DNA of 64,000 nt from Petrolisthes cinctipes (taxonomy: Eukaryota > Arthropoda > Malacostraca > Decapoda > Porcellanidae), in contig JAWQEG010000259.1 in the NCBI GenBank assembly GCA_033782935.1, forward strand, positions 348,501 through 412,500, in the 5' to 3' direction. The position numbers and the translations under genes were made by a program. Below, piece after piece: positions 9,968 to 20,146 of the stretch. How positions within the stretch are numbered: position 1 is the stretch's first letter; each line of letters starts with the position of its first letter. The notes under the pieces are model-generated. The model had not been told where the DNA came from. It searched no databases and worked only from the letters and a program-made list of their open reading frames with translations.

Positions 9968-11294
9968 ATGGGAGATTATTCTTTCGAAACCCTTAAGCTT
10001 CAAGCTGAGGCTCTCAAGTTGTCTGATGCTGACATATCCCAGTATGTCCTAAGTCAGCAGGTTATTGCTAGAGAGGAAAGGGCTAGAGAAAGAGAGGAAA
10101 GCTAGGATGGAAGCAGTTAAGGTGGAAGCAAAGCGGGAAGGAGAACGGGAGGCAGTTAAAGTGGAAGCAGAACGGGAGCAAGTTAGATTACAGCACGAAT
10201 TAGAGATGGCAAAAGTGAGATCCAGTCTTGTTAATGTTTCAGTAAACATTTCACCGCCTAGTCTTCCAATCTATAGAGATGGGGAGGATATGGCTGCATA
10301 CCTAATTAGGTTTGAACGAATCGCAAACCTATCAAATGTAAGTGGTAGTGTTTTCACGGGTAAGGCCGTTGATATATACACCTCTTTATCCCCGGAGATT
10401 ACAGCTGATTATGATCTATTAAAGAAATCCCTACTCAGAGGTTTTTCTAAAACCCTGGCTGGGTATCGCACTGATTTCCGTTCAGCGAAGGTCCGATTCG
10501 GTGAAACCTATCGCCAGTTTTCTATTCAATTAGGTAGGTTTTTCGATCAGTGGTTTGACTCTTACAACCACGAAAAGTCTTAAGAGTCTCTAAGGTCGTT
10601 TGTAATTTTAGACCAGTTTATGGCGTCTGTATCCCCTGAAATTAGGGTGTTCATTAAAGAACGCAACACTTCTGATTTAGATGAAGCAGTAACTTTGGCA
10701 GATAACTGGGCTTCTGCTCATGGATCTTATCCCAAGTCATCATATTCTAGTGAAAAAAATAAGAAACCGGCAGTAAAAGTTCAAAATTCACCTGAACGAC
10801 CTAAAGAAACGTTTAAACCTAAATGTCATGGGTGTGGTGAATATGGTCATATAAGACCTCGTTGTCCCCAGAATCCTTCTCTGTTTAAAAGTAAATCTAA
10901 CCACCCGGTAGTTCATAAAGTTGGCTATAGTCTTGACCAATCAACCCCACCTACGTATCTTGCATCCGGCATCATTAATGGATCTCGGCATTCTCGGGTA
11001 TCCAATATTCTTCGTGACACAGGCTGTTCATGTGTAATAGTGTCTGAGATGGCTTTGCCTGATTCTGATATTCGTGATTGTAAGACAGTGGAACTCTCTG
11101 ATTATCTTGGGCGAGTTGATACCTTCCCACTTGTTCGATGTTTTTTAAAATGTCCATATTATGAGGGTTGGGTAGATGCTGTTCGAGCCCCACTGAAATT
11201 TTGCAGTGTAATTGTTGGTAATGTCCAGGGTGTAAAAGTTGTGAAATTATCCGTCCCCTCTGAACCGTCAGATGAGCAGGTTCGTGTGGTATAA
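9968..11294 (+). pseudogene. Element E gag and protease, frameshifted
   Basis: Gag starts at ATG 9968 (MGDYSFETLKLQAEALKL), shifts frame near 10080 within a Glu/Arg/Lys-rich coiled coil, and continues to a stop at 10581-10583. It includes the SCAN-like gag core typical of invertebrate gypsy elements (AAYLIRFERIANL, YRTDFRSAKVRFGETYRQFS). The next frame (10620-11294) holds one knuckle, CHGCGEYGHIRPRC, at about 10823-10864. The aspartic protease follows with catalytic DTG in RDTGCSCVIV near 11014. The protein would package element RNA and mature the polyprotein. Confidence 0.75.
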
Positions 11295-11419
11295 ACCCGC
11301 TCCTCTAAGGTCAAAACTGTCCATCCTTTAGTACTCCCTAAACTACAACCTCTAAATATTACTCCATCCGAATTTGCGGTTTTGCAAAGTACCTGCCCTT
11401 CCTTGCAGGAAATAAGAAA

Positions 11420-12440
11420 TAAAATTCAGACAGTTTAACCTCATTAATAGTTTAGCGTATCGAATCTGTCTCCAATCCAAATTTAATGACAACGTTGGAC
11501 GTCATTCGCTAGTTGTCCCTGTAGATTGCAGGAAAACTGTGTTGTCTGTGGCTCATGAAGGTCCTCTGGCAGGTCATTTTTCCCATAGGAAGGCCGAAAC
11601 TCGAATTCGGAGTAACTTTTATTGGCAAAATATGGGTTCTGACATCCGTGATTTTTGCGGGTCATGTAATAAATGTCAACGAATGTCCGCCAAAGGCAGA
11701 GTACCTCCTGTTCCGTTAGAACAAATACCAATTATCACAGAAACATTTTCGAGGGTCGCAATTGACATTGTGGGACCTCTATGTCCGTCTTCCTCAGAGG
11801 GACATAAGTACATCTTAACGTTGAAAGATTTCACAACTAGTTTTCCAGAAGCACTCCCACTCAAAGAAATTGTGTTCAGATAAACCGCGAGAGTGGCACC
11901 GTTATCTCGTGCCTACCTTGTTTGCATTGAGAGAGATCCCTAGTGATCGAACTGGTTTCTCTCCATTTGAGCTATTTATTATATGGCCGATCGGTAAGGG
12001 GACCTATCACAGTTTTAAGAGACCTCTGGGAAAATTCAGAGGCTTCAGAAGATGATCGATCTTGTTTCCATTACATGATCGAACTGAAAGAAAAGATGGC
12101 TGAATGTGCAAAAGTGGCCGCTGAAAATGCAAATATCAGTGCTAATAAATATAAATCTTATTTTGATCTGAAATCTCAAAACCGTCAATTACAACATGGT
12201 GACGAAGTCCTGGTGCTCTTGTCTGATTGTTCTAATAAATTGCTAGTGAGTTGGAATGTCCCTTTTAAGGTTTTGGAATGTCGTAATCGTGTTAATTATC
12301 TTATTGATGAAAAGGGAAAAGCCAAACTCTACCATGCCAATCTGCTAAAACGTTATTATCGTAGGACCAATGTCTCCTTAGCTCAGGTTTTTTTTATGAA
12401 AACCCTGTTAGTGAAGAGTACCACTATTATAACCCTTTGA
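11420..12440 (+). pseudogene. Element E integrase, internally deleted
   Basis: The zinc-binding domain is intact in pattern (HEGPLAGHFSH then CGSCNKC, about 11550-11680). The catalytic core starts with IDIVGP (first Asp). The core then breaks at about 11880 and resumes in DKPREWHRYLVPTLFALRE, so the region with the second Asp and the Glu is missing. The C-terminal part (11943-12370) contains YGRSVRGPITVLRDLWE, a QHGDEVLVLL stretch and YHANLLKRYYRR, as in GPY/F-type integrase tails. It is immediately followed by RT sequence, which is what makes the gene order unusual. Confidence 0.75.
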
Positions 12441-12467
12441 CAGTCCAATTTTGTATAGAAGACGAAC

Positions 12468-13779
12468 ATGATTAAAATTATTGATGATTGTAAACTTCCT
12501 ATAACACCTGAAGGCAAAGAATTTAATAGTACATCAGATGTTCAGCACTTGGAAATATTTCCAGAACTGATTAATTCACAACAATCCGATATACCTGGTT
12601 GTACAACTACCCTCCAGCATGATATCCAGCTAGTCACGAGCGAACGTCTAAAGTCTAAGGATTACCCTATTCCCATACATTTAGAGTCTTATTTCGAGGA
12701 AGAAGTAGATAAATTATTATCACTAGGGATTATTACCCCTTCTGCTTCCCCTCATTGTTCACTAGTTGTCATGGTTAGAAAGTCCGATGGTAGTTATCGC
12801 ATGGCAATAGACTTTCGAAAGCTCACTAAATTCTGTAGCTTTATTTCATGCTGAACCTAGCTGTAATGTCGAAGATGATTTGTACAAATTTCATGGTGCT
12901 AAGTATTTTACAGAGTTAGACCTAACCAAAGCATATTACCGAGTACCATTAACCGATCGAGCTAAAGAGTTGACAGTTTTTCCAACACACCGAGGTTTAA
13001 TGCATTTCAATCGGTTACCTTTTGGCTTGGTAATTGCATGCTCTACGTATATAAGATTAATGCGCATTGTATTGAGTGGACTGACAAATGTTTCTTTCTA
13101 CTTTGACAACATAATTATTCGTTTATGCAGATTCGTGGATGAAACATTTGTCAGCAGTGAAGGCAGTGGTCGAGCATATCCGTGAACACAAGCTGACTAT
13201 CGGGCCATTAAAATGTAAATTTGGCTTTAACTCTATTCAATATCTGGGCTTCTTTCTTGATGGTAAAACTCTACACCCGCAATTTAACAAAGTCGAAGCA
13301 CTTCTTAAAGTTTCTCCACCCTTGTCAAAAATGAATCTGAGATCGTTCCTTGGGATGATTTCCTTCTACCGTCGATTCATTCCTCATGCTGCTTCTCTTA
13401 CTAGTCCTCTGTCAGATTTACTTCGCAAAAATGTAAGAAAACCTCTGGTATGGGATAAAGAACTGAGGGATAACTTTGATAAATTAAAAGCTGCTCTGTC
13501 ACGTCGCCCAATTTTGAAGTTGCCCGATCCTTCTCGTCAGTTTGTGCTTCGAAAGGATGCGTCCGATAGCAGTAGAGAGTTGTTGAACCGTGAGAAACGC
13601 TACTCAACAGTTGAGCGGGAATGCTTGGCGGTACTGTTTGGTGTAAAGAAATTTTATTACTACTTAAATGGGAAAGAGTTCATCCTCGAGGTGGATCACA
13701 AGCCACTCCTGTATACGAGTAAATTTAAGTTCACTAATAGTCGGTTATTACGATGGTCTTTAGGATTACAACCTTATTA
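12468..13779 (+). pseudogene. Element E reverse transcriptase and RNase H start, decayed
   Basis: The N-terminal RT block reads DIPGCTTTLQHDIQL, then YPIPIHLESYFEEEVDKLL and SPHCSLVVMVRKSDGSYRMA, typical of Ty3/gypsy. After a frame break come FTELDLTKAYYRVPL and LPFGLVIACSTYIRLM. The catalytic box is degraded to FYFDNIII in place of a YxDD form. The thumb follows (KCKFGFNSIQYLGFFLDG, FLGMISFYRRFIPHAA). RNase H is present only as FVLRKDASDSS, joined by a deletion to YSTVERECLAVLFGVKKF and DHKPLLY, before the T-run cuts it off. Confidence 0.8.
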
Positions 13780-13983
13780 TTTTTTTTTTTTTTTTTTTTT
13801 AAATTCATTGCGCCGTAGCGTCAGTCAATAGGCAGACAACAGTACACAAGGGTAGGCGGGACTCACGAGAACCCAATGACCACACACACACACAAGCACA
13901 CACACATGCGCACACACACACACACATCACGAAAACATAACAGAATGAAGCACAAGTATACAGACAAATATTTACATCATGAC

Positions 13984-15309
13984 CTACTTAAATCCACCAA
14001 AACGAGGGTGGCGCACCAGAAGTTCCTCCAGAACCTGATGGTTCAGCAGGTGTCGACAAACCACATCAAGTGGCAGGCCCTGGGGCAGCAAGTGTCGGAC
14101 AGTGGGGCAGGCTAGGCAATAGTGCTCTATTGTGTTAGCACGAGGCGCTCGACACAAGCGACACTCAGTGAAGGGAGGCTCACCCTGCATCCCAGCAACC
14201 TGCCACGGTGGCCGGTAGCCAAGCCTCAAATGAGCAGAGACTACATTGTGCCTCCGAACCATGAGGCCTCGACGACGGTAGGAATATTTGTGACGGCATA
14301 CAGACTCGTAATGGGTGATGGAGATGCTGAAGGGCCTCTCTGCATCCCTGCGTCGCCGTACAGGGAGGAGAGCGGCGGAGCGGACTTTAGAGAGGTAACA
14401 TGTCAGGGAGAGAGGACGTCTAGCACCACGAGGAGGCAGATGGCAGGCTTCCTTTGCGAGTCTGTCAACTGTACCATTGTGACGTAAACCTACATGGGAT
14501 GGCACCCATAAAAATTTGACAGTCAATTTACGATGACGCAATAAGGCCAAAAACGATAAAATCTGCTGAATAACAGTAGAGTGTGTGGGCTGAACAATAG
14601 AGAGGGAATGAAGGGCAGGTTTGGAGTCACAAAAAATGGCAGCATTCACTCCACGTTGACAAACAAGACTAACAGCATCCAGAATGGCATACAGTTCACA
14701 CAATGTTGAGCTAGAGTGGTTACAGAGACGACGGCCAACCCAGCCCCCTGGAGGTGACTCCTTGTCAGGTGAGAAAACGGCACAACCTGCTGTACCATCC
14801 ACCTGCAATGAGTCATCAGTGTAAGGGCAGTGTGGATTTGTGATGGAGGACGTCACTGTTTCTATGTGTTCCAAAGCCAACTGCCGCTGTAGAGAAGGCA
14901 GTTCCGACTTGGAAGTAGGTGTGAAGCTCACATCAGGTGTTTGTAGCATCCATGGAGGGGGCCCTGGGGGGACGTCTGCAACCATTATATCTATATTAAG
15001 ACTACGGAGCATAGAGGAAACAGACCTTATAAGAGTATGTCCAGCAGGCAGTATGGGAGGGACAGGGGAGTTTGGTCTAAGAGAAATCCTGACTAACTGA
15101 GAGTAATGGGGTGAAAGTTGTGGGAAATGGAGGCACTTGACAGTGAAGCAAGTAACATTACAATAAATTCTCTCGAATAATGGGGGAAGACGCAACTCAT
15201 GCTGCATGTTCATTATCCTGGTCGACATTGGACAGCCGAGAATTATTCTCATTGCTCTATTTTGAAATTTTTCTAAAGTTTCCAGAGTAGCCCTAGGAAG
15301 TTGAATCAA
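13984..15309 (-). pseudogene. LINE C copy 1 ORF2, RT end and RNase H part
   Basis: A long open stretch of 441 codons. The RT C-terminal region (LETLEKFQNRAMRIILGCP) is followed by RNase H with PYTDDSLQVDG (first Asp; the usual Gly is Asp here), CELYAILDAV (Glu), IFCDSKPAL (Asp) and WVPSHVGLRHN. The C-terminus has a finger CRLCRAPRANTIEHYCLAC and ends in HPRFGGFK. This frame is uninterrupted, but the rest of ORF2 upstream is broken, so no functional polyprotein is expected. Confidence 0.85.
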
Positions 15310-17637
15310 AGCAAGGGAGAGGTAATCACAACTGAACGGATAAAAATAATATAGATGGTTCTGGCTACTGGGATGGAGATGCCCGAGGAGTTATTAGAGA
15401 GCCATTGAAGTGGTGTAAGTCGGCGCTGGAGACGACCCAATAATTCCTGGACAGTGAGATGGTCTTGAGGTCTGGCAGGGACAATCAGCCGAATATTGAC
15501 TGGCGCGCCCAGGTAGCGGTACTGGGAACACATGGGAATGATAGTCCCTCCAATGGTGAACACTGGCCGAGCTTGAGGAATGCGGCAGGTGAGACAATAA
15601 TGCCACAGTGAGAGGAGGTCACAGAAAAGGAGTCAAGAAACCGCTGGAGATCCCTTGTTGAGGTAGAATGAACACAGATATCATCAGCATAGCACGTAAT
15701 TGTAGTTCCAGGAATATCAGGGAGAGAAGTGAGCAGCCAATGCATCAGAATAGTAAATAACAATGGGCTGAGAACACCCTTTTGAGGCGTACAACATGAA
15801 AACTGCGCAAAGTACTGAGCGGACCACTGAAAAACACACAGGAGGTCCAGTTACTCAGGTAGCCCCGAATCCACCATAGTAGATTACCCTTTATCCCAAA
15901 GTCAACCAGTTGATCCAAAATGATGTCTCTATTAGCAACATCGAAGGCACTTCGAAGGTCAATGAAGGCCACCACAATGTCCCTGGAAAGGCGAGAGTAC
16001 AGGTCGACTAGGCTGTGGTGTATGCTCTGCTGGGGAAGGAAACCAAACAGCCATGGAGAAAGGTGATCCTGCAGTCTGTACATGAGATGATTGAGTAAGA
16101 TTCTCTCCATAACCTTACAAAAACAGGAAGTGAGGGAAATAGGCCTGAAATTCGCAGTGCCGGGCTAAGGGATGGGTATTATTGTGCTGCTGGTCTAGGC
16201 TCGTGGTACACAACCGTCATGAAGACAAAGATTGTACAGTCAAAGTAGAGGGTTCCCAAGAACTTGTTGAAGTAGGCACAGCACAGCATAAGTAATACCA
16301 TCATCACCAGGGGAAGTAGCTCTACCCCGAGAGAGAGCACGGCGCAACTCCTCCTCAGTTATCTCCTCTGCATCATCGTCATCATCTTGTAACAGAGCAG
16401 ACATTAGACGTAGCCGATGGACAGCAGCACGGGAAGCGAGTGCATCTTGTATGTGGATGGTAGACTGGCTGGGGTAGATTGTTCTGACCAGGCATCGACA
16501 AGTTGTTTGGCATAGTCGGCAGGAGTGTGATGACGAGCAGTGGCCGGTGTCTTTTTAACAACCCGACGGATGAGGTGCCACATAGAAGCCACACTTGTTT
16601 GCTGGTTGATGCTGTCCGTGAACCGCTGCCAAGACTCAGTGTGAGCACAATCCTGCAGGGCAACTAAAGCGTCCCTAGACATCTGGTAACGATGGAGTAG
16701 GTCAGGGGTTGGGTTGGCTTGATACAATAGGCCATCACGTTCAGCCTCCTCCTTTGCCTCCTGTATCTGTGCATCCAGTGTCCAGGAGTGGGCAGTATGG
16801 CGATGCTGGAGGTGTGGCCGGGAGACCTAGAGCATATAAAAGCCATGAGTAGCAGATACAAGATCAGAGTACAACTGTTCAGCTGATGATATGTCAAATG
16901 TAGGGAATACATGGGCTATAAATAAGACGTAAGTCGGGCAATATTTAGGGGGCACAGTAATATGCAAACGAGTGGCTGAAGCACTTGACCCAGCAGATGG
17001 AGATATATTAAAACTGAAGAGCGACGTGATCAGAGAATAAGTCTGGCACGGAGGAGCACTGGACCTGAGATGATATCAGGCCAGACGAGAGGATGTAATC
17101 CAAAGTACCTCCTCGGCAATGAGTGGCACCGCCAGTGTCCCAGTGTGTCAGATGATGCTTGCGGATGTATGAAAGGAGAAGAACACTATTACGATTGATA
17201 GAGCCAGAACCATCACCCAAATCAGAATGCCGAGCATTAAAATCTCCCATATACACCATACCATGCACTGTTGGAGAAGGAAGAGCCTCAAGAGTGAGTC
17301 TAGCTGGGGCAGAAGAGATATTGCATAATTGGAGTACTCCATTTCCAGGTAGAACCTCAAATAGCTGAAAGGTCATGTCAGGATCAGTGGAGGTACGTAG
17401 AAGGCGATGTGGTAAGGAGCTATGTATGTAAGTCAGGAGACCATTCCTTACCAGATGAACATATGGCACATAACCTGAGAGGGGAGGAGCTTGCCCAGCA
17501 GCGAGCGGCTGTCCTGGAAATGCTTCCTGGAGAAAAATAAAACTGGGATGATGACGAAAAACATAGGCCTTGAGTTGAGTGAGCATAACTGGTGATACCA
17601 CATACATTCCAGGAGATGACATCCAGCCGGCAATCAC
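15306..17637 (-). pseudogene. LINE C copy 1 ORF2, endonuclease and RT part, multiply frameshifted
   Basis: The endonuclease (17637-17008) shows VISWNVCG in an adjacent frame, then FIFLQEAFPG, YMGDFNARHSDL, TLDYILSS and LFSDHVAL. A linker lies at 16912-16382. The RT (16110-15306) has MERILLNHLMYRLQDHL, VVAFIDLRSAFDVANRD and CYADDICVHS, with the YADD catalytic pair intact. At least four frame breaks separate these blocks. The stretch 16120-16380 is LINE C sequence without an open frame. Confidence 0.8.
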
Positions 17638-17852
17638 TAGCGAACTCTGTATTTGGAAGTAGAAGTCCGGTGAGTGGGGGCAGATAAGCGACCTGGAGAA
17701 GAAGATGGACCAAGAGAAGGGACTGACTCGAAAAGCTTTTCAAGGCGAGATGCAACAGTATCCATCTTTTCGGTAAGGGTAGTGACAGTTGAGATGATGG
17801 CCTGCTGAGCCTGGACCAAGGTGGAGAGTTTGGAGTCATTGGCAGCCTGAGC
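17637..17852 (-). pseudogene. LINE C copy 1 ORF1 C-terminal remnant
   Basis: Reads KLSTLVQAQQAIISTVTTL and EKMDTVASRLEKLFESV, a heptad-like coiled coil with a Ser/Pro tail. It sits directly upstream of the endonuclease, so it is probably the end of ORF1. It is cut off at the junction with LINE B. Confidence 0.5.
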
Positions 17853-18201
17853 GGTGAGAGACCAGACTAAATGGTTCCCATGCATTAGGCTGCCAATACG
17901 GGCCAACAGCGCTGCCCTCCGGAGGGACTGCCCTCTAGGGGCCGTCCCATGTTGGATGGTTGGGTGTCTGGGCCAGGAGATGTTGGGGAAGGGGGTCTCA
18001 GCACCATCGTGGGCAAACTTTAGAGCCATTGGGGCTGCTTTTTAAAACGAGTGGCCCCGCGGCGACCAGTGCTCGGTCCCCTCATCTGCCCGGTAGGTAG
18101 TAGCTCTTGGCTCCTGGGGCCAAAAACAACAAATCAATGATATATGAATACAGAAAAGCCCCAATCTCTTCCTCGAAACGTCACTCTCGGGTCATGGTAA
18201 T

Positions 18202-20076
18202 ATGCAGAAAGCTGTAAATAAGAGTAGACCTAGTAGGTCGGGTGTTGTGTCGAAGAACCCTGTTAGCGATCTGGACACGTTAATGTTAATGGATGTACTT
18301 GCATCCTTTTCCTATGGCGCTATCCACTCAATTTTTAAGTGCTTTGGAGCAGTCCTTCGAATCCGAATCACATATGACAGTGATTTTAGGTCTAATCGGT
18401 GCTATATTACTTTCAATACAAATGCTGCTGCCAAAGCAGCATTTGAGGCAAAAGATTCTCTGATGGTGGGTGATACTCATTGTAAAGCTCAGATGATGCG
18501 GTCCATCAATGTAGTTGACAGTGACAATGACTACTGCCCTAATATATTTGATGACACTGTGGAGCATGTCCCAAAGGAACGTCGGGTTCCTACACCCTTT
18601 TGGTGTGTGGCTTACTACAGGGAGGGACGTGGTAACCTTATCCATGCTTCCCGGTATCTGGAGAAAGAAGTTGGATTATTACTAATGGGCCACATAAAGA
18701 AATATGGTAAAGGCGTTTTAATCAGAGCCAAAGATCTTACACAGGCCATGATGCTCCTCAATCTTCCCTGTCCTTCTGATAGCATGTTTGAATCTATTAA
18801 ACCACATCGAACATTTAATTATGGCAAGGGGCGTATATATAATGAGGACCTGTATGAATTCTCAGAAGAGGACATTCTCGCTATGTGCCCAGACAGTGTC
18901 CAACGAGTAACGAAGATGAAAGGCAGTAAAAATATGATCATCCTCACTTTCTATGGCTCGCATATCCCAGATCGCATTAACATTAACCCCACCTCATTTG
19001 AGGTGAAGCCTTTTGTTGAGTGTCCCCTACAGTGTTTCTGTTGTTATGAGTTTGGTCATGGGAGGAGGAACTGCAACAACCGTTCCCGGTGTGGTAATTG
19101 TTCTGCTCTTGACTCACATCTTACTTCTGAGTGTCGGTCAGAGAGTTACTGCTTTTACTGCAGAGATGCTCACCCCTTGTGTTCTCGCCAATGTAAGATG
19201 TACCTACTTGAGCAGGATATCCTCCACTTGGCTAATACTCAATTCATTAGCATAGGTAGTGCCAGACGGCAACTCAACTTCAGGCGACAGAGGGATGGTG
19301 GTGTGAAGACATACGCCTCCTCCCTTCGCCCTAAATTGGTTGCAGCACCTTCTCAACCCTCTCAAGAGGCAGCTGCTTTTTGCTCTAGTGAGAACGTTTC
19401 TAAGGTTACTCTACATAATAGTTTCTCTGTATTGGAAACTTTATCAGACACTCATTCTGGTGATCCTTCAACTGATGACAATTCTCAGACTTTAGCTAAA
19501 GGTGTCCATGTGGTAGAGGTTCATGCTGCCACACGCTCTCCAAAAAGGAAACTTAAGTCACCTAAACTGCCACAGAGACACCTTCGTGGTTCCTCTGAGG
19601 CACTTGACTCTATAGATGTTCCACCTTGTGAGGCAACCATCTCTATGGACTCATCCATAGTTTCCTCTAAATTTCATCAGAAGCGTTCACGTGGCTCTGA
19701 TCAATCTCTTGATTCAACAGAAGTTCCTCCTCGCAAGCTTCCTTCGGGATCATCAGAGGGGCGTGAAGTTAATGTGGATGCCACGGATGTTGTGACTTCA
19801 AAAGATTCAGTTTCTCTTCCGCTTGAGCAGCGGAGTGATTCTACCACCTGTATTATGGATGTTGATGTATCTGCCTGTGTCAGTGATACCACAGCTGTAC
19901 AGGACAGAACCAATGTAATTGTTTCAAAGAATATCCCATCTCATATACCTTCATCTTCTTCTAACATATCAGATGCTTCAGGGACTCGTCTACGGGTCCC
20001 AATTACTGCCCCAAGAACTACTCCTCGGGTTCGCTCTTCTTCTAGTGGCCCAGGATTAGACAAATCTTATGTTTGA
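18202..20076 (+). CDS. LINE B ORF1 (copy 1): gag-like CCHC protein, C-terminally shortened
   Basis: A 624-codon open frame starting at MQKAVNKSRPSRSG. The first half contains an RNA-binding-like region (FGAVLRIRITYDSDFRSNRC; AKAAFEAKDSL). At about residues 275-332 there are three knuckles: CCYEFGHGRRNC, CGNCSALDSHLTSEC and CFYCRDAHPLCSRQC. The second half is Ser/Pro-rich and low in complexity, with imperfect repeats of an SxEALDSIDVPP type. Compared with copy 2 a single-base deletion just before 20074 brings in a TGA, so about 20 C-terminal residues (SKPSGRGGSGKHLRE...) are lost. The role is RNA binding in the element particle. Confidence 0.8.
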   Translation: MQKAVNKSRPSRSGVVSKNPVSDLDTLMLMDVLASFSYGAIHSIFKCFGAVLRIRITYDSDFRSNRCYITFNTNAAAKAAFEAKDSLMVGDTHCKAQMMRSINVVDSDNDYCPNIFDDTVEHVPKERRVPTPFWCVAYYREGRGNLIHASRYLEKEVGLLLMGHIKKYGKGVLIRAKDLTQAMMLLNLPCPSDSMFESIKPHRTFNYGKGRIYNEDLYEFSEEDILAMCPDSVQRVTKMKGSKNMIILTFYGSHIPDRININPTSFEVKPFVECPLQCFCCYEFGHGRRNCNNRSRCGNCSALDSHLTSECRSESYCFYCRDAHPLCSRQCKMYLLEQDILHLANTQFISIGSARRQLNFRRQRDGGVKTYASSLRPKLVAAPSQPSQEAAAFCSSENVSKVTLHNSFSVLETLSDTHSGDPSTDDNSQTLAKGVHVVEVHAATRSPKRKLKSPKLPQRHLRGSSEALDSIDVPPCEATISMDSSIVSSKFHQKRSRGSDQSLDSTEVPPRKLPSGSSEGREVNVDATDVVTSKDSVSLPLEQRSDSTTCIMDVDVSACVSDTTAVQDRTNVIVSKNIPSHIPSSSSNISDASGTRLRVPITAPRTTPRVRSSSSGPGLDKSYV

Positions 20077-20146
20077 GTAAACCCTCAGGTCGAGGTGGTA
20101 GCGGGAAGCACCTCCGCGAGGCTTCTCAAAAATAAGTACTAAAGTA

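Larger units (their letters stand above)
9595..13779 (+). mobile_element. Ty3/gypsy-type LTR element E with integrase before RT (Gmr1-like order), broken
   Basis: A primer-binding-site-like TGGCGACCTCGCCAGG starts at 9595. It is followed by gag with a zinc knuckle, a DTG protease, an HHCC integrase with a GPY/F-like C-terminal region, then a gypsy-type RT and the start of RNase H. The order gag-PR-IN-RT-RNaseH differs from standard gypsy (RT-RNaseH-IN) and matches the Gmr1 group. Many frameshifts and stops make it inactive. It is cut at 13779 by the poly(T) end of minus-strand LINE C, and its 3' part, including the 3' LTR, is not in the window. Confidence 0.75.
13780..17852 (-). mobile_element. 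LINE C copy 1: poly(A)-tailed non-LTR retrotransposon, 5'-truncated
   Basis: On the minus strand this element ends in poly(A), seen as T-run 13780-13801. It carries the end of ORF1, an endonuclease, an RT, an RNase H and a C-terminal zinc finger. The 3' UTR includes a CA-rich microsatellite (13876-13927). Its head is lost: at about 17852 it abuts the 5' region of plus-strand LINE B copy 1. Two more partial copies lie at 55734-56584 (minus) and 59289-61552 (plus). Insertion into gypsy element E explains why that element's RNase H stops at 13779. Confidence 0.85.
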
